Source: Serratia plymuthica (GTDB taxonomy: Bacteria; Pseudomonadota; Gammaproteobacteria; Enterobacterales; Enterobacteriaceae). Taken from it: 64,000 bases of DNA. The notes beneath the pieces were generated by a model. That model was not told the DNA's origin and did not search any database. It saw only the letters and a list, made by a program, of their open reading frames with translations. Location of the stretch: the NCBI RefSeq assembly GCF_018336935.1, contig NZ_CP068771.1, positions 3,286,001 to 3,350,000 of the forward strand. The letters are read 5' to 3'. Numbering within the stretch: position 1 is the first letter of the stretch; the number at the start of each line of letters is the position of its first letter. This document shows positions 20,285 to 30,942 of this stretch, one piece after another. The translations under genes were made by a program, and so were the position numbers.

Positions 20285-20911
20285 ATGAGTTGGCCGTTCC
20301 TTGCCGTATTCTTTTCCGGTTGGCTGTTCGTCGACGCCTCTTACCGTGGGCCGCGCTGGCAGCGCTGGGTATTTAAACCTCTAACTCTACTGTTGCTGTT
20401 GCTGTTGGCCTGGCAGGCGCCGGTGCTGAGCGCCGCGGGTTATCTGATCGTACTCGGCCTGCTGGCGACGCTGATCGGCGATGCGCTGCTGCTGCTGCCG
20501 CGTGAGCGGGTGCTGTACGCCATCGGCGCCTTTTTCCTGTCCCACCTGCTGTATACCCTGAGCTTCGCCAGCCAGATGACGTTCAGTCTGTTCTGGCCGC
20601 TGCCGCTGGCGCTGCTGGCGATCGGCGCGTTGCTGCTGGCCACCATTTGGACCCGGCTGGAAGAGATGCGCTGGCCGATCGTCACCTACGTGGCGATGAC
20701 GCTGCTGATGGTCTGGCTGGCGGGCGAGCAATATTTCCTGCGCAGCACCGATTTCGGCTTCTCGCTGCTGACCGGCACCTCGTTGCTGCTGCTGGCCAAT
20801 GTGGTTTGGCTGCTCAACCGCTACCGCTTCACCTTCCGCGCGGCGGATGCGCTGGTGGCGTTTTGCTACTTCTCCGGTCACTTCCTGATCGTACGCTCGT
20901 TGTACCTGTAA
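20285..20911 (+). CDS. yhhN: YhhN family membrane protein (lysoplasmalogenase-like)
   Basis: Polytopic inner-membrane protein, 208 residues with about eight hydrophobic segments, of the YhhN/TMEM86 family whose characterised members hydrolyse lysoplasmalogen. The acidic and histidine residues expected in the family are seen around [13 protein letters not shown] and [13 protein letters not shown]. Start at 20285 follows AAGGAAG. The substrate in this organism is unknown. Confidence 0.88.
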   Translation: MSWPFLAVFFSGWLFVDASYRGPRWQRWVFKPLTLLLLLLLAWQAPVLSAAGYLIVLGLLATLIGDALLLLPRERVLYAIGAFFLSHLLYTLSFASQMTFSLFWPLPLALLAIGALLLATIWTRLEEMRWPIVTYVAMTLLMVWLAGEQYFLRSTDFGFSLLTGTSLLLLANVVWLLNRYRFTFRAADALVAFCYFSGHFLIVRSLYL

Positions 20912-20920
20912 CTGTCCAGA

Positions 20921-20950
20921 GCGGGTTCGGGCTGCCGAACCCGTTTTACT
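20921..20950. terminator. Terminator downstream of yhhN and inh
   Basis: Stem CGGGTTCGG / CCGAACCCG with loop GCTG, followed by TTTT on the plus strand. It lies between the convergent yhhN and inhibitor genes; the minus-strand side lacks a T-run, so it is mainly a yhhN terminator. Confidence 0.75.
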
Positions 20951-21326
20951 ATCTCAGCGCCTTCAGAGTCAGGCCATCATCCGCCCCGAGCTGGTTGCGA
21001 TAACTCTCGCCGTCACGCGAAAAGAACGCCAGCGTACTGCCATCGGCCTGCAACAGAGCGATGCCATCCGGCGCCGGGCGCCAACCGACCACCTCTGCCG
21101 TAAACACCTTTTTCAGACAGTGCTGACTATCCACCAGCCGATAGCCGTTGATTTCGCTTTGTTCGCCAGCCAAAAATTCAATCTGGCACTGCTGTTCGGC
21201 ATCGGCGATCAGCCATTGCCCCGCCAGCGACTGTGCGGAGGGAAGAACCAAACTGCCGGCCATAACTGCTCCCATAATCATCATGCCCCCCGCCATCACG
21301 GCGGCTCGCGCTAAACTGCCTTTCAT
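20949..21326 (-). CDS. inh: Serralysin-specific protease inhibitor (AprI/Inh family)
   Basis: Periplasmic inhibitor of the co-encoded metalloprotease, 125 residues. Signal peptide MKGSLARAAVMAGGMMIMGAVMAGS precedes LVLPSAQSLAGQWLIADAEQQCQIEF; in this family the mature N-terminal trunk inserts into the protease active site. Two cysteines (QQCQIEF, QHCLKKVF) fit the conserved disulfide. The ATG at 21326 is preceded by AGGAGT. It lies 55 bp downstream of the serralysin gene on the same strand, separated by a strong hairpin. Confidence 0.92.
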   Translation of the reverse strand: MKGSLARAAVMAGGMMIMGAVMAGSLVLPSAQSLAGQWLIADAEQQCQIEFLAGEQSEINGYRLVDSQHCLKKVFTAEVVGWRPAPDGIALLQADGSTLAFFSRDGESYRNQLGADDGLTLKALR

Positions 21327-21338
21327 GTTGACTCCTGC

Positions 21339-21370
21339 ATAACGCCCGGCCAGGCTGCGCCGGGCGTTAT
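21339..21370 (-). terminator. Hairpin between serralysin and inhibitor genes (attenuator or mRNA stabiliser)
   Basis: Inverted repeat ATAACGCCCGGC / GCCGGGCGTTAT (12 bp arms, 8-nt loop) directly after the protease stop codon. There is no U-run, so it is more likely a processing/stabilising hairpin or weak attenuator that lowers inhibitor mRNA relative to protease mRNA than a full terminator. Confidence 0.6.
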
Positions 21371-21381
21371 GACGTTCACCG

Positions 21382-23465
<2,084 letters not shown>

Positions 23466-23497
23466 TTGACTCTGGAGTTGACTCCAGGGTGTAGAGT
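23466..23497 (+). promoter_or_regulatory. ZntR-type promoter/operator of zntA
   Basis: A -35 TTGACT (23466-23471) and -10 TAGAGT (23492-23497) are separated by 20 bp. The spacer is the near-palindrome CTGGAGTTGACTCCAGGGTG. The overlong spacer with this palindrome is the known design of E. coli zntA, where MerR-family ZntR untwists the DNA in response to zinc, cadmium or lead. The match to the E. coli operator is close. Confidence 0.92.
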
Positions 23498-23537
23498 CGG
23501 CGCAATGAACATCATTAACTGCCCGGAGGGGGACGTT

Positions 23538-25853
23538 ATGCATACCCATCAAAACCATAATCATCAGGAACATAACCCTGCAGAAGGTGCCTGCGGCTGC
23601 AATCACAGCCACGGTAAAACCCAGCACGGTTGCAGCAACGAGCAAAAAAAAGTCGCCGCCGAAGCCGATCACGCTCACTCGCACGATCATGGCGCCAGCT
23701 GTTGCAGTACGGACGATCATGAGGATCCGGATGAGGAAAGCGACAGGCTGGCTGACGCGCCACCTTCCGGCAGCCAACGTTACAGTTGGAAAGTCACCGG
23801 CATGGACTGCCCAAGCTGCGCAAAAAAAATAGAGAACGCCGTTACGGGCATTCCCGGCGTAGAAAACGCTCGCGTGCTGTTCGCCACTGAAAAGCTGGTG
23901 GTCGACGCCCAATCCGATGTCAGCCTGCGCATCCAGGATGCGGTGCAACAGGCAGGCTTTAGCCTGCTCGGCACCCAGGCAACCCAAACCGAGTCGCCCA
24001 AGGCATCGCTCCTGAAGGAGTTCGGCCCGCTGCTGCTGCTCACCGCGCTGATGGTAGTCAGTTGGGCACTCAATATGGTCAATCCCGAACTGGGCCGCAT
24101 TGCGTTTATCGCCACCACGCTGGTCGGTCTGGCGCCGGTCGCTACCAAGGCGCTGCGGTTAATCCGCTCCGGTACGCCGTTTGCCATTGAAACGTTGATG
24201 AGCGTGGCGGCAATAGGCGCGCTGTTTATCGGCGCCACCGCCGAGGCGGCCATGGTGCTGCTGCTGTTTATGGTGGGCGAACTGCTGGAATCCTACGCCG
24301 CCAACCGCGCCCGCCGTGGCGTGAAGGCGCTGATGGAACTGGTGCCGGAAGATGCTTTGCGGGTCCGGGGCTCGGAGCGCAAGCGCGTACCGGTCGCCAG
24401 CCTGCGCCCCGGCGATGTGATTGAAATTGCCCCCGGCGGCCGCCTGCCGGCCGATGCCGAACTGCTCAATCCGTTCGCCAGTTTCGACGAAAGCGCCCTG
24501 ACCGGCGAATCGGTGCCGGTCGAACGTCAGCAGGGTGAAAAAGTCGCCGCCGGCAGCCTGTCGGTCGATCAGGCCGCGCAAATGAAGGTAATTTCCGAGC
24601 CGGGCAAAAACGCCATCGACCGCATTCTGCAGTTGATCGAAGAGGCCGAAGAACGCCGCGCGCCTATCGAACGTTTTCTTGACCGCTTCAGCAGTTACTA
24701 CACGCCGGCGATTATGCTGCTGGCCGTTGCGGTGATCCTGGTGCCGCCGCTGCTGCTGTCACAGCCCTGGGATATCTGGATTTACCGTGGCCTGACTCTG
24801 CTGCTGATAGGCTGTCCTTGTGCGTTGGTCATATCCACTCCGGCGGCGATTACCTCCGGGCTGGCGGCAGCCACCCGACGCGGCGCCCTGATTAAAGGCG
24901 GCGCAGCGCTGGAACAACTGGGCCAGGTGCAAACCATCGCCTTCGATAAAACTGGCACGCTGACGGAAGGTAAACCCAGGGTTACGGATGTGCTGCCAAG
25001 CAACGGCATCAGCGAGCAGCGGTTGCTGACCCTGGCGGCGGCGGTAGAAACCGGCTCCCACCACCCGTTGGCGCAGGCAATTATCAAACGGGCCGAGCAG
25101 TATGGCGCACCTCTGCCGCCGGCTCAGGCGCGTCGCGCTCTGGCTGGGGTCGGGGTGGAAGGCAAGGTTGACGGCAAAACCCTGTTGATCAGCGCGCCGG
25201 GTAAACTGGCGGCAGGCCAGCTCGACGCACAGTTGCAAAACCAGGTGGAAAAGCTGGAAAACGCCGGTAAAACGGCGGTGGTGGTATTGGAAGACGGCGT
25301 GGCAATCGGCCTGCTGGCGCTGCGCGATACGTTGCGCAGCGACGCCAAACAGGCGATTGCCGAACTGAACGCGCTGGGGATCCACGGGGTGATGTTGACC
25401 GGCGATAACCCGCGAGCGGCGGCGGCGATTGCCGCTGAACTGGGGATCGATTACCGTGCCGGGCTGCTGCCGGAGGATAAAGTGAAGGCGGTGATCGAAC
25501 TGAGTGAACTGCGCCCGACGGCAATGATCGGCGACGGAATCAACGATGCGCCGGCGATGAAAGCCTCAAGCATCGGCATCGCCATGGGCAGCGGCACCGA
25601 CGTGGCGCTGGAAACCGCGGACGCGGCGCTGACCCACAACCGGCTGGTCGGCGTGGCAGAGATGATCCGCATCTCGCGCGCTACGCACGCCAATATCCGG
25701 CAAAACATCACCATTGCGCTGGGGCTGAAAGGGGTATTCCTGATCACCACCCTGCTGGGGATGACCGGATTGTGGCTGGCGGTGCTGGCCGACTCGGGCG
25801 CTACCGCGCTGGTCACCGCCAACGCACTGCGCTTGCTGAAGAAACGCAACTAG
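23538..25853 (+). CDS. zntA: Zn(II)/Cd(II)/Pb(II)-exporting P1B-type ATPase ZntA
   Basis: Inner-membrane heavy-metal efflux ATPase, 771 residues. The first 60 residues are rich in His and Cys (HTHQNHNHQEHNP...CGCNHSHG), longer than in E. coli ZntA and probably a metal buffer. The heavy-metal domain has GMDCPSC (88-94). The transport motif is CPC (426-428), phosphorylation site DKTGT (Asp470), and hinge GDGINDAP. ATG at 23538 has GGAGGGGG upstream; the frame opens earlier but would include the promoter itself. Confidence 0.96.
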   Translation: MHTHQNHNHQEHNPAEGACGCNHSHGKTQHGCSNEQKKVAAEADHAHSHDHGASCCSTDDHEDPDEESDRLADAPPSGSQRYSWKVTGMDCPSCAKKIENAVTGIPGVENARVLFATEKLVVDAQSDVSLRIQDAVQQAGFSLLGTQATQTESPKASLLKEFGPLLLLTALMVVSWALNMVNPELGRIAFIATTLVGLAPVATKALRLIRSGTPFAIETLMSVAAIGALFIGATAEAAMVLLLFMVGELLESYAANRARRGVKALMELVPEDALRVRGSERKRVPVASLRPGDVIEIAPGGRLPADAELLNPFASFDESALTGESVPVERQQGEKVAAGSLSVDQAAQMKVISEPGKNAIDRILQLIEEAEERRAPIERFLDRFSSYYTPAIMLLAVAVILVPPLLLSQPWDIWIYRGLTLLLIGCPCALVISTPAAITSGLAAATRRGALIKGGAALEQLGQVQTIAFDKTGTLTEGKPRVTDVLPSNGISEQRLLTLAAAVETGSHHPLAQAIIKRAEQYGAPLPPAQARRALAGVGVEGKVDGKTLLISAPGKLAAGQLDAQLQNQVEKLENAGKTAVVVLEDGVAIGLLALRDTLRSDAKQAIAELNALGIHGVMLTGDNPRAAAAIAAELGIDYRAGLLPEDKVKAVIELSELRPTAMIGDGINDAPAMKASSIGIAMGSGTDVALETADAALTHNRLVGVAEMIRISRATHANIRQNITIALGLKGVFLITTLLGMTGLWLAVLADSGATALVTANALRLLKKRN

Positions 25854-25909
25854 ACGACGGCATACCTCAGGGGTGAATCAATTCGCCCCTGAGGTGAAAT
25901 TCGCAGCGG

Positions 25910-26155
25910 TCAGACGCCCTTGCGTAACAGATAGCGGTACGGTGCCTTGTCGGTTTCCTGCGCCACCAGCGTGTGCTCCATAAAGCGGCAGAAGCCCGGA
26001 ATGTCGCGGGTGGTGGCCGGATCATCGGCAATAATCAGCAGGGTTTGACCGTCATCCATATGGCGTACGGTCTTGCGCACCATCATCACCGGTTCCGGAC
26101 AGCGCAGTCCCAGCGCGTCAAGCGTCTGGTCTGCCTGGGCAAATAAGTCAGTCAT
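25910..26155 (-). CDS. tusA: Sulfur carrier protein TusA
   Basis: Small cytoplasmic sulfur carrier, 81 residues, passing persulfide sulfur from IscS to TusBCD for tRNA 2-thiouridine synthesis. The catalytic Cys19 sits in [14 protein letters not shown], the family signature. Start MTDLF at 26155 matches the E. coli protein; an extension to 26173 has no support. Convergent with zntA as in E. coli. Confidence 0.96.
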   Translation of the reverse strand: MTDLFAQADQTLDALGLRCPEPVMMVRKTVRHMDDGQTLLIIADDPATTRDIPGFCRFMEHTLVAQETDKAPYRYLLRKGV

Positions 26156-26265
26156 GCAATTTTTCTCGATCAAAAGCGATCGGCGAACGCCCGCCGCATC
26201 TCATTGGCGCCTAGTTTACGCCGGTAGTTTTTCTGCGCAAGATACGTTAACGTTTGCTTAAAAAG

Positions 26266-26532
26266 AGGCTGCGTCTCCCTATGAAATGTGGTGCCGCCAC
26301 TGCCCCCAACTGCCGTTATCACGGCGGAGGGTGCAGCCCATAGTGGGCCTATGGGCAAACCTGACAACACAGAGAACGGTTGTTGAGGGCGTGGCCTTTC
26401 AGGCTGGGGCCAAATCACAGTGCTGCTGCGTTATTCGCCGCTTATTTGGCCCACCAAACCTCGCGACTCACGCCCTGCTGCACTGTGATTTGACCTCCAG
26501 CGGCCCTCACGTTTCATAGGGAGACACAGCCT
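26266..26532. mobile_element. Unclassified 267-bp terminal-inverted-repeat element (MITE-like)
   Basis: The ends are 25-bp inverted repeats with two mismatches (left 26266-26290 AGGCTGCGTCTCCCTATGAA..., right 26508-26532). A second inverted pair lies inside, CAAATCACAGTGCTGC (26411-26426) against 26477-26492. There is also a short hairpin GCCCATAGTGGGCCTATGGGC near 26334-26354. No ORF of note. No clear target-site duplication is seen. This pattern fits a non-autonomous transposable element or a large structured repeat, placed between tusA and yhhQ. Confidence 0.7.
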
Positions 26533-26641
26533 AACCATTGCATTGGTTGCGCAAACACGTATCATGCCGCCGCGCAGTTAATTCGGCTGCTCTGACAAGA
26601 ATCACTGGGTTCCCTCACCCCACGACTAAAAAGGCTACAAC

Positions 26642-27307
26642 ATGTATTCGTTTACCGCTCAGCAGCGCCTCACCGCGTTGCTCTGGCTATCGCTGTTCCA
26701 TATTGTCATCATCACCTCCAGTAACTACCTGGTGCAGTTGCCGATTACCGTTTTCGGCTTCCATACCACCTGGGGGGCGTTTACCTTTCCGTTCATCTTC
26801 CTGGCAACCGATCTGACGGTGCGTATTTTTGGCGCCCCGCTGGCACGACGTATCATTCTTTCGGTAATGGTCCCGGCGCTGTTCATCTCGTACGTGATTT
26901 CTACCGTAACCTATCAGGGCGAATGGCAGGGTTTTGCCGCGTTGGGCAGTTTTAACCTGTTTGTGGCACGTATCGCCATCGCCAGCTTTATGGCTTACGT
27001 GCTCGGTCAGATCCTCGACGTACACGTTTTCAACCGCCTGCGCCAACGCAGCGCCTGGTGGGTTGCTCCTGCTGCAGCAATGTTCCTCGGCAATATCAGC
27101 GATACCCTGTCGTTCTTCTTTATTGCGTTTTACAAGAGCAGCGATGCCTTTATGGCCAATAACTGGGTGGAGATCGCCCTGGTGGATTACAGCTTCAAGG
27201 TTCTGATCTGCCTGCTGTTCTTCCTGCCGATGTACGGCGTACTGCTGAATATGCTGCTCAAGCGCATTGCCGTCCGCCGCAATGACGGCAGCCTGCAAGC
27301 GAACTGA
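26642..27307 (+). CDS. yhhQ: Queuosine precursor transporter YhhQ
   Basis: Inner-membrane protein, 221 residues with six hydrophobic segments, VUT/DUF165 family. In E. coli it imports 7-cyano- and 7-aminomethyl-7-deazaguanine for queuosine synthesis. Diagnostic stretches are FPFIFLATDLTVRIFG (residues 44-59) and FLGNISDTLSFFFIAFYKS. Its promoter must lie within or just after the inverted-repeat element that ends 109 bp upstream. Confidence 0.94.
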   Translation: MYSFTAQQRLTALLWLSLFHIVIITSSNYLVQLPITVFGFHTTWGAFTFPFIFLATDLTVRIFGAPLARRIILSVMVPALFISYVISTVTYQGEWQGFAALGSFNLFVARIAIASFMAYVLGQILDVHVFNRLRQRSAWWVAPAAAMFLGNISDTLSFFFIAFYKSSDAFMANNWVEIALVDYSFKVLICLLFFLPMYGVLLNMLLKRIAVRRNDGSLQAN

Positions 27308-27349
27308 GCCGTGTTATCATTGGCGGCCTGCACCCTACGGAGGCCGCCA

Positions 27350-27784
27350 ATGACAGTAATCACCCGCCACGCTACCCTCGAAGAAATCCACGCCCTGTAT
27401 CGACAAATCCCCGAATTCGGTGGCCTGCATAGCCTGGCCGATTTACAGCAACGCGTCGGGCCGTCCGCCTGCCACCTGCTGATCGCCGAGATCGGCGGCC
27501 AACCTGCCGGTTTCAAGCTGGGTTATCAGACGCAAGAAAGGGTATTTTACAGCTGGCTGGGCGGCGTGCTGCCGGCGTTTCGCCGCCACGGCGCGGCGCA
27601 GGCCTTATTGGCCGAACAGGAACGCTGGGCGCAGGCTCGGGGCTATCGCCGGATAAGAGTGAAAACACGCAATAGGTTCCAGGCGATGCTGACGATGCTC
27701 ATCGGCCATCACTATCAGATTGTTCAGCTGGAAAAGAAAGGCGAAGTGGCTGATTATCGGCTATTACTTGAAAAAACCTTGTGA
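27350..27784 (+). CDS. GNAT family N-acetyltransferase
   Basis: Protein of 144 residues with a GNAT fold: motif A is seen as LGGVLPAFRRHGAAQALLAEQERWA (acetyl-CoA loop RRHGAA) and a following strand RRIRVKTRNRF. Start at 27350 has CGGAGG eight nucleotides upstream. It lies between yhhQ and dcrB, which are adjacent in E. coli, so it is an extra gene relative to that order. The substrate is unknown. Confidence 0.82.
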   Translation: MTVITRHATLEEIHALYRQIPEFGGLHSLADLQQRVGPSACHLLIAEIGGQPAGFKLGYQTQERVFYSWLGGVLPAFRRHGAAQALLAEQERWAQARGYRRIRVKTRNRFQAMLTMLIGHHYQIVQLEKKGEVADYRLLLEKTL

Positions 27785-27863
27785 CAACATCTGCCTTGCA
27801 TTTCAACGTGGAATAGGTTGCGATACGGCAGTAAAACCTACCTGAAAGGAAGAAGGAAGCCCA

Positions 27864-28427
27864 ATGCGTAAAGTAGCAAAATTGATGGGTATCAGCCTGT
27901 TAGTGCTTGGCCTGGCGGCCTGTGACGGCGACACCAAAGACACCAAGGCGCCGGCGGGCGGTGCTGCGGCCAGTGCACCGGCCGGGCAACAGGTGAGTTT
28001 ACTGGACGGTAAACTGGCGTTCACTCTGCCGGTCGGCATGGCGGACCAGAGCGGCAAGCTGGGCAACCAGGCGAACAACATGCACGTTTACGCCGACAGC
28101 ACCGGCCAGCGCGCGGTGATCGTGATCCTCGGCGACAAGACCGCCGACAACCTGGAAACCCTGGCCAAGCGTCTGGAAGACACCCAGCGCTCGCGTGACG
28201 CCAATCTGCAGGTGATTACCAACAAGGCCATCGAGGTTAACGGCGTCCCTCTGCGTCAACTGGACAGCATCATCACCAGCGGCGGCGAGAAAGCCTACTC
28301 TTCGATCCTGATCGGCACACTGGATAACAAGATGCTGACCATTCAGGTAACGCTGCCGGCAGATAACCAGCAGCAGGCGCAAAGTGAAGCCGAAGGCATC
28401 ATCAGCACCTTGAAACTGAAGCAGTAA
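27864..28427 (+). CDS. dcrB: Inner-membrane lipoprotein DcrB
   Basis: Lipoprotein of 187 residues with lipobox [11 protein letters not shown] (Cys at about 20) and DcrB-like body [32 protein letters not shown]. In E. coli it is needed for infection by some phages (C1, C6) and affects envelope lipoprotein maturation. The Asp after the cysteine favours retention in the inner membrane by the Lol rule. Start at 27864 follows AGGAAG. Confidence 0.93.
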   Translation: MRKVAKLMGISLLVLGLAACDGDTKDTKAPAGGAAASAPAGQQVSLLDGKLAFTLPVGMADQSGKLGNQANNMHVYADSTGQRAVIVILGDKTADNLETLAKRLEDTQRSRDANLQVITNKAIEVNGVPLRQLDSIITSGGEKAYSSILIGTLDNKMLTIQVTLPADNQQQAQSEAEGIISTLKLKQ

Positions 28428-28433
28428 CCTTAG

Positions 28434-28453
28434 GGGGCCGGCATGCCGGCCCC
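28434..28453. terminator. Perfect GC palindrome between dcrB and glpC
   Basis: GGGGCCGGCATGCCGGCCCC is a perfect 20-nt palindrome between convergent genes, followed by GTTT on the plus strand. It probably ends dcrB transcription; the weak T-run keeps confidence moderate. Confidence 0.55.
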
Positions 28454-28474
28454 GTTTCGCCAGCTCATCACCGA

Positions 28475-29674
28475 TTATGCCAACGCCTGCGCCAGCAGGG
28501 TGATCGGATGTTCGCAGCGCTTGCCGGTCGACATCTCGATTTGCCACTTGCAGGTTTCGCAATCGGTCACCACCAGATCCACGCCGCTCTCCTCTATCTG
28601 GCGAAACAGCGAAGCGCCAATCCCCTGCGAAGTCGCATAGTTCTCCGATTTAAACCCGTAAGTGCCGGCAATGCCGCAACACTGCGAATCCAGCACCACC
28701 AGCTCCAGCCCCGGAATTTGCCTTAACAGCTCCAGCGTATAAGCGGTCCAGCCCATTTTCTCCATATGGCACGGCGTATGATACGCCACCCGCAGCGGCG
28801 TGCGCTTCAGCGGCAGAGTGCGGCCCTGGTTGATCAGTCGATACACATAGCGCGTCGCCAGCTCTACCCGCTCGCGCACCGCCGAGGTATCCACCTCCAA
28901 CAGATGCGGATATTCATCGCGCAGGGTAAAGGTACAGCTCGACGAGGTCGCCACCACAGGAATTCCGCGTTCCAGCACCGCCTCATGCAACGATTCGGCA
29001 TTCACTTTGGCCTGCTTTTTGGCCTGGGCGATAAAGCCGTTGGCGATCAAAGGCACGCCGCAACATTTCTCGCGCTTCAGCAGTTGCACGCCGATATCCA
29101 TCGCGTTAAATACCTTGATCAGATCCTTGCCCAGCTGCGGATGGTTGTAATTGACGAAGCAGCCGTGAAAAAACGCCACCTGTTCGGCATAGCGCTGCTG
29201 GGCCTGCGCCTGCCGGCGATACCAGTGACGGAAGGTGCCGAACGAATATTTTGGCAACTCGCGACGGTGGTCAATTTTCAACGCTTTGTCCAGCAGCGCG
29301 CGCACCGGTTTCAGACCGGTGGCGGCGTTGACTATGGGCGCAAAGGGCGTCGACAGCGATCCCATGATGTCGGTATGGCTGAGGATGGCATCGCGCAGCG
29401 TCGGTTTGCTCTGGGCGTAATCGGCGCGGGCGCGCTGAATGATATCGCCGATTTTGACGTCGGACGGGCAGGCGACCTCACAGCGCTTGCAGTTGGTGCA
29501 ATACTTCAGCGCTTCATCGTACAACGCCGGATCTTTCAGCCGCAGGCGTTCGCCATCCGGTCCCGCCTGTTTTGGCCCTGGATAGAGCGGGTTGACTTTG
29601 GCGACCGGACAATAGGTGGTGCAGACGGTGCATTTGATGCAGTTCTCAAAGCTGTTGTCTTTCTGCAGGCTCAT
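28475..29674 (-). CDS. glpC: Anaerobic glycerol-3-phosphate dehydrogenase subunit C
   Basis: Iron-sulfur and membrane-linking subunit of GlpABC, 399 residues. Two ferredoxin-type clusters are seen in CIKCTVCTTYCPVAKVNP and CTNCKRCEVACPSDV, followed by CCG domains (CCGVPLIANG, CCGIAGTYGF) as in heterodisulfide-reductase-like proteins. It passes electrons from GlpAB to menaquinone. Its ATG overlaps the glpB stop by 4 bp. Confidence 0.96.
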   Translation of the reverse strand: MSLQKDNSFENCIKCTVCTTYCPVAKVNPLYPGPKQAGPDGERLRLKDPALYDEALKYCTNCKRCEVACPSDVKIGDIIQRARADYAQSKPTLRDAILSHTDIMGSLSTPFAPIVNAATGLKPVRALLDKALKIDHRRELPKYSFGTFRHWYRRQAQAQQRYAEQVAFFHGCFVNYNHPQLGKDLIKVFNAMDIGVQLLKREKCCGVPLIANGFIAQAKKQAKVNAESLHEAVLERGIPVVATSSSCTFTLRDEYPHLLEVDTSAVRERVELATRYVYRLINQGRTLPLKRTPLRVAYHTPCHMEKMGWTAYTLELLRQIPGLELVVLDSQCCGIAGTYGFKSENYATSQGIGASLFRQIEESGVDLVVTDCETCKWQIEMSTGKRCEHPITLLAQALA

Positions 29675-30942
29675 GGTCGCTCCTCCTCTGCGGCAATCTG
29701 TTGCGCGACGTGCAGCGCCCCGATCAGCGAAACGCCGGCGCCGCAGCCCTGCTGTAACGGATCGTACCCGCCGGTTACCGCGCCGATGGCATACAGGTTG
29801 GTCAGCGCCTCCCCCTGCCTTAACGCACGCAGCCGGCTATCGGTGCGTACGCCGAACTGCAAATAAGGTTGCGGAGCAAACAGATCGCTGCGGCTCCAGT
29901 CGGCGCGATCCGCGCGGCTTTCGACGTCCAGCCCAAACACCGGCTCGCGCACGCCGTCAAAATCCGCCACCAGCCCATTACTGAAAAAGCTGCCGCCGGC
30001 CAGCACCACCTGCTGCGCCTGCAACGGAATATCGCCGTGGTTGCGGGTGTAAAGACCGGTAACACGCCCGGCGTCGATATCCGCCCGCAGCATACTGTCC
30101 CCCGGCATAAAAACACCGCCCAATTGTTGCAAACGCCGGCGCAATACCTGGTGCAAGCGCATGCCCAGCACCGAAGGCGGTAGCGTCGGCAACAGACGCA
30201 CCGGTTTGCCCACCGCCGTCTGTAACGCCACCAGCGGGGCATCCTCCTCCAGCCCCAGACAGGCCGGCAGGAAAATCGCCTCGGCATCACCGGCCAGCCG
30301 GCGCAGCTCGTCCGCCATCGGCATCAGGTTTTCCGGCAAGTCCAGCACTCTGGCGATATTCACCGCCCGGAACTCGCTGGGATTGTTGCGCAGCCGGTCC
30401 AGCGCAGGTAAATGCAACCCATTGGCCTCGGTGCGCACTCCCAACGCCTGCATGAGTGAATCGGCGGCCAGCTGCGGCTGAAAATCCAAAAAGCCCTCAA
30501 TGCCAATCACCGCAATGCTTTCCCAGGGCAGTTCACCGGCCAACGGCGTCACCGGAATGGCCTGTGGGCTGAGCCAGGTGGCCCGGCGCGTGCCGAGCGG
30601 CGTAATGCGCAGATGATTCCTTTCATTACTGCCTTGCAGGTTCAGGCCGCAGCGCTGCAACAGCCGGGCCGCCTCATCAGATAACAGCGCCACCCGCTCT
30701 GCGCCAATCAAGGCATAAGGGTGTTGCGGCGCCTGTCGCGCCAGCTCTGGCAACGCAGCCAGCGGCGCGTCGACCGGCGTGCCGTCGGGCAGTTGCGCCA
30801 GCAAATCAAGCGAGCCGGAGGAGAAATAAAGCGCGCTCTGGCCCGAGCTGACCACGGCGCAGCGCTTGCCCTGTTCCGCCAACCCGATGGCGCAAGCCAT
30901 ACCCGCCAAGCCGCCGCCAATCACCACCACGTCAAATCGCAT
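29671..30942 (-). CDS. glpB: Anaerobic glycerol-3-phosphate dehydrogenase subunit B
   Basis: Flavoprotein subunit of GlpABC, 423 residues. The dinucleotide-binding motif is VVVIGGGLAGMACAIGLAEQG at residues 5-25, followed by QSALYFSSGSLDLL, typical of GlpB. Two adjacent ATGs (30945, 30942) follow GGAGG; the second matches the E. coli start MRFD. The gene overlaps the end of glpA by 11 bp. Confidence 0.95.
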   Translation of the reverse strand: MRFDVVVIGGGLAGMACAIGLAEQGKRCAVVSSGQSALYFSSGSLDLLAQLPDGTPVDAPLAALPELARQAPQHPYALIGAERVALLSDEAARLLQRCGLNLQGSNERNHLRITPLGTRRATWLSPQAIPVTPLAGELPWESIAVIGIEGFLDFQPQLAADSLMQALGVRTEANGLHLPALDRLRNNPSEFRAVNIARVLDLPENLMPMADELRRLAGDAEAIFLPACLGLEEDAPLVALQTAVGKPVRLLPTLPPSVLGMRLHQVLRRRLQQLGGVFMPGDSMLRADIDAGRVTGLYTRNHGDIPLQAQQVVLAGGSFFSNGLVADFDGVREPVFGLDVESRADRADWSRSDLFAPQPYLQFGVRTDSRLRALRQGEALTNLYAIGAVTGGYDPLQQGCGAGVSLIGALHVAQQIAAEEERP

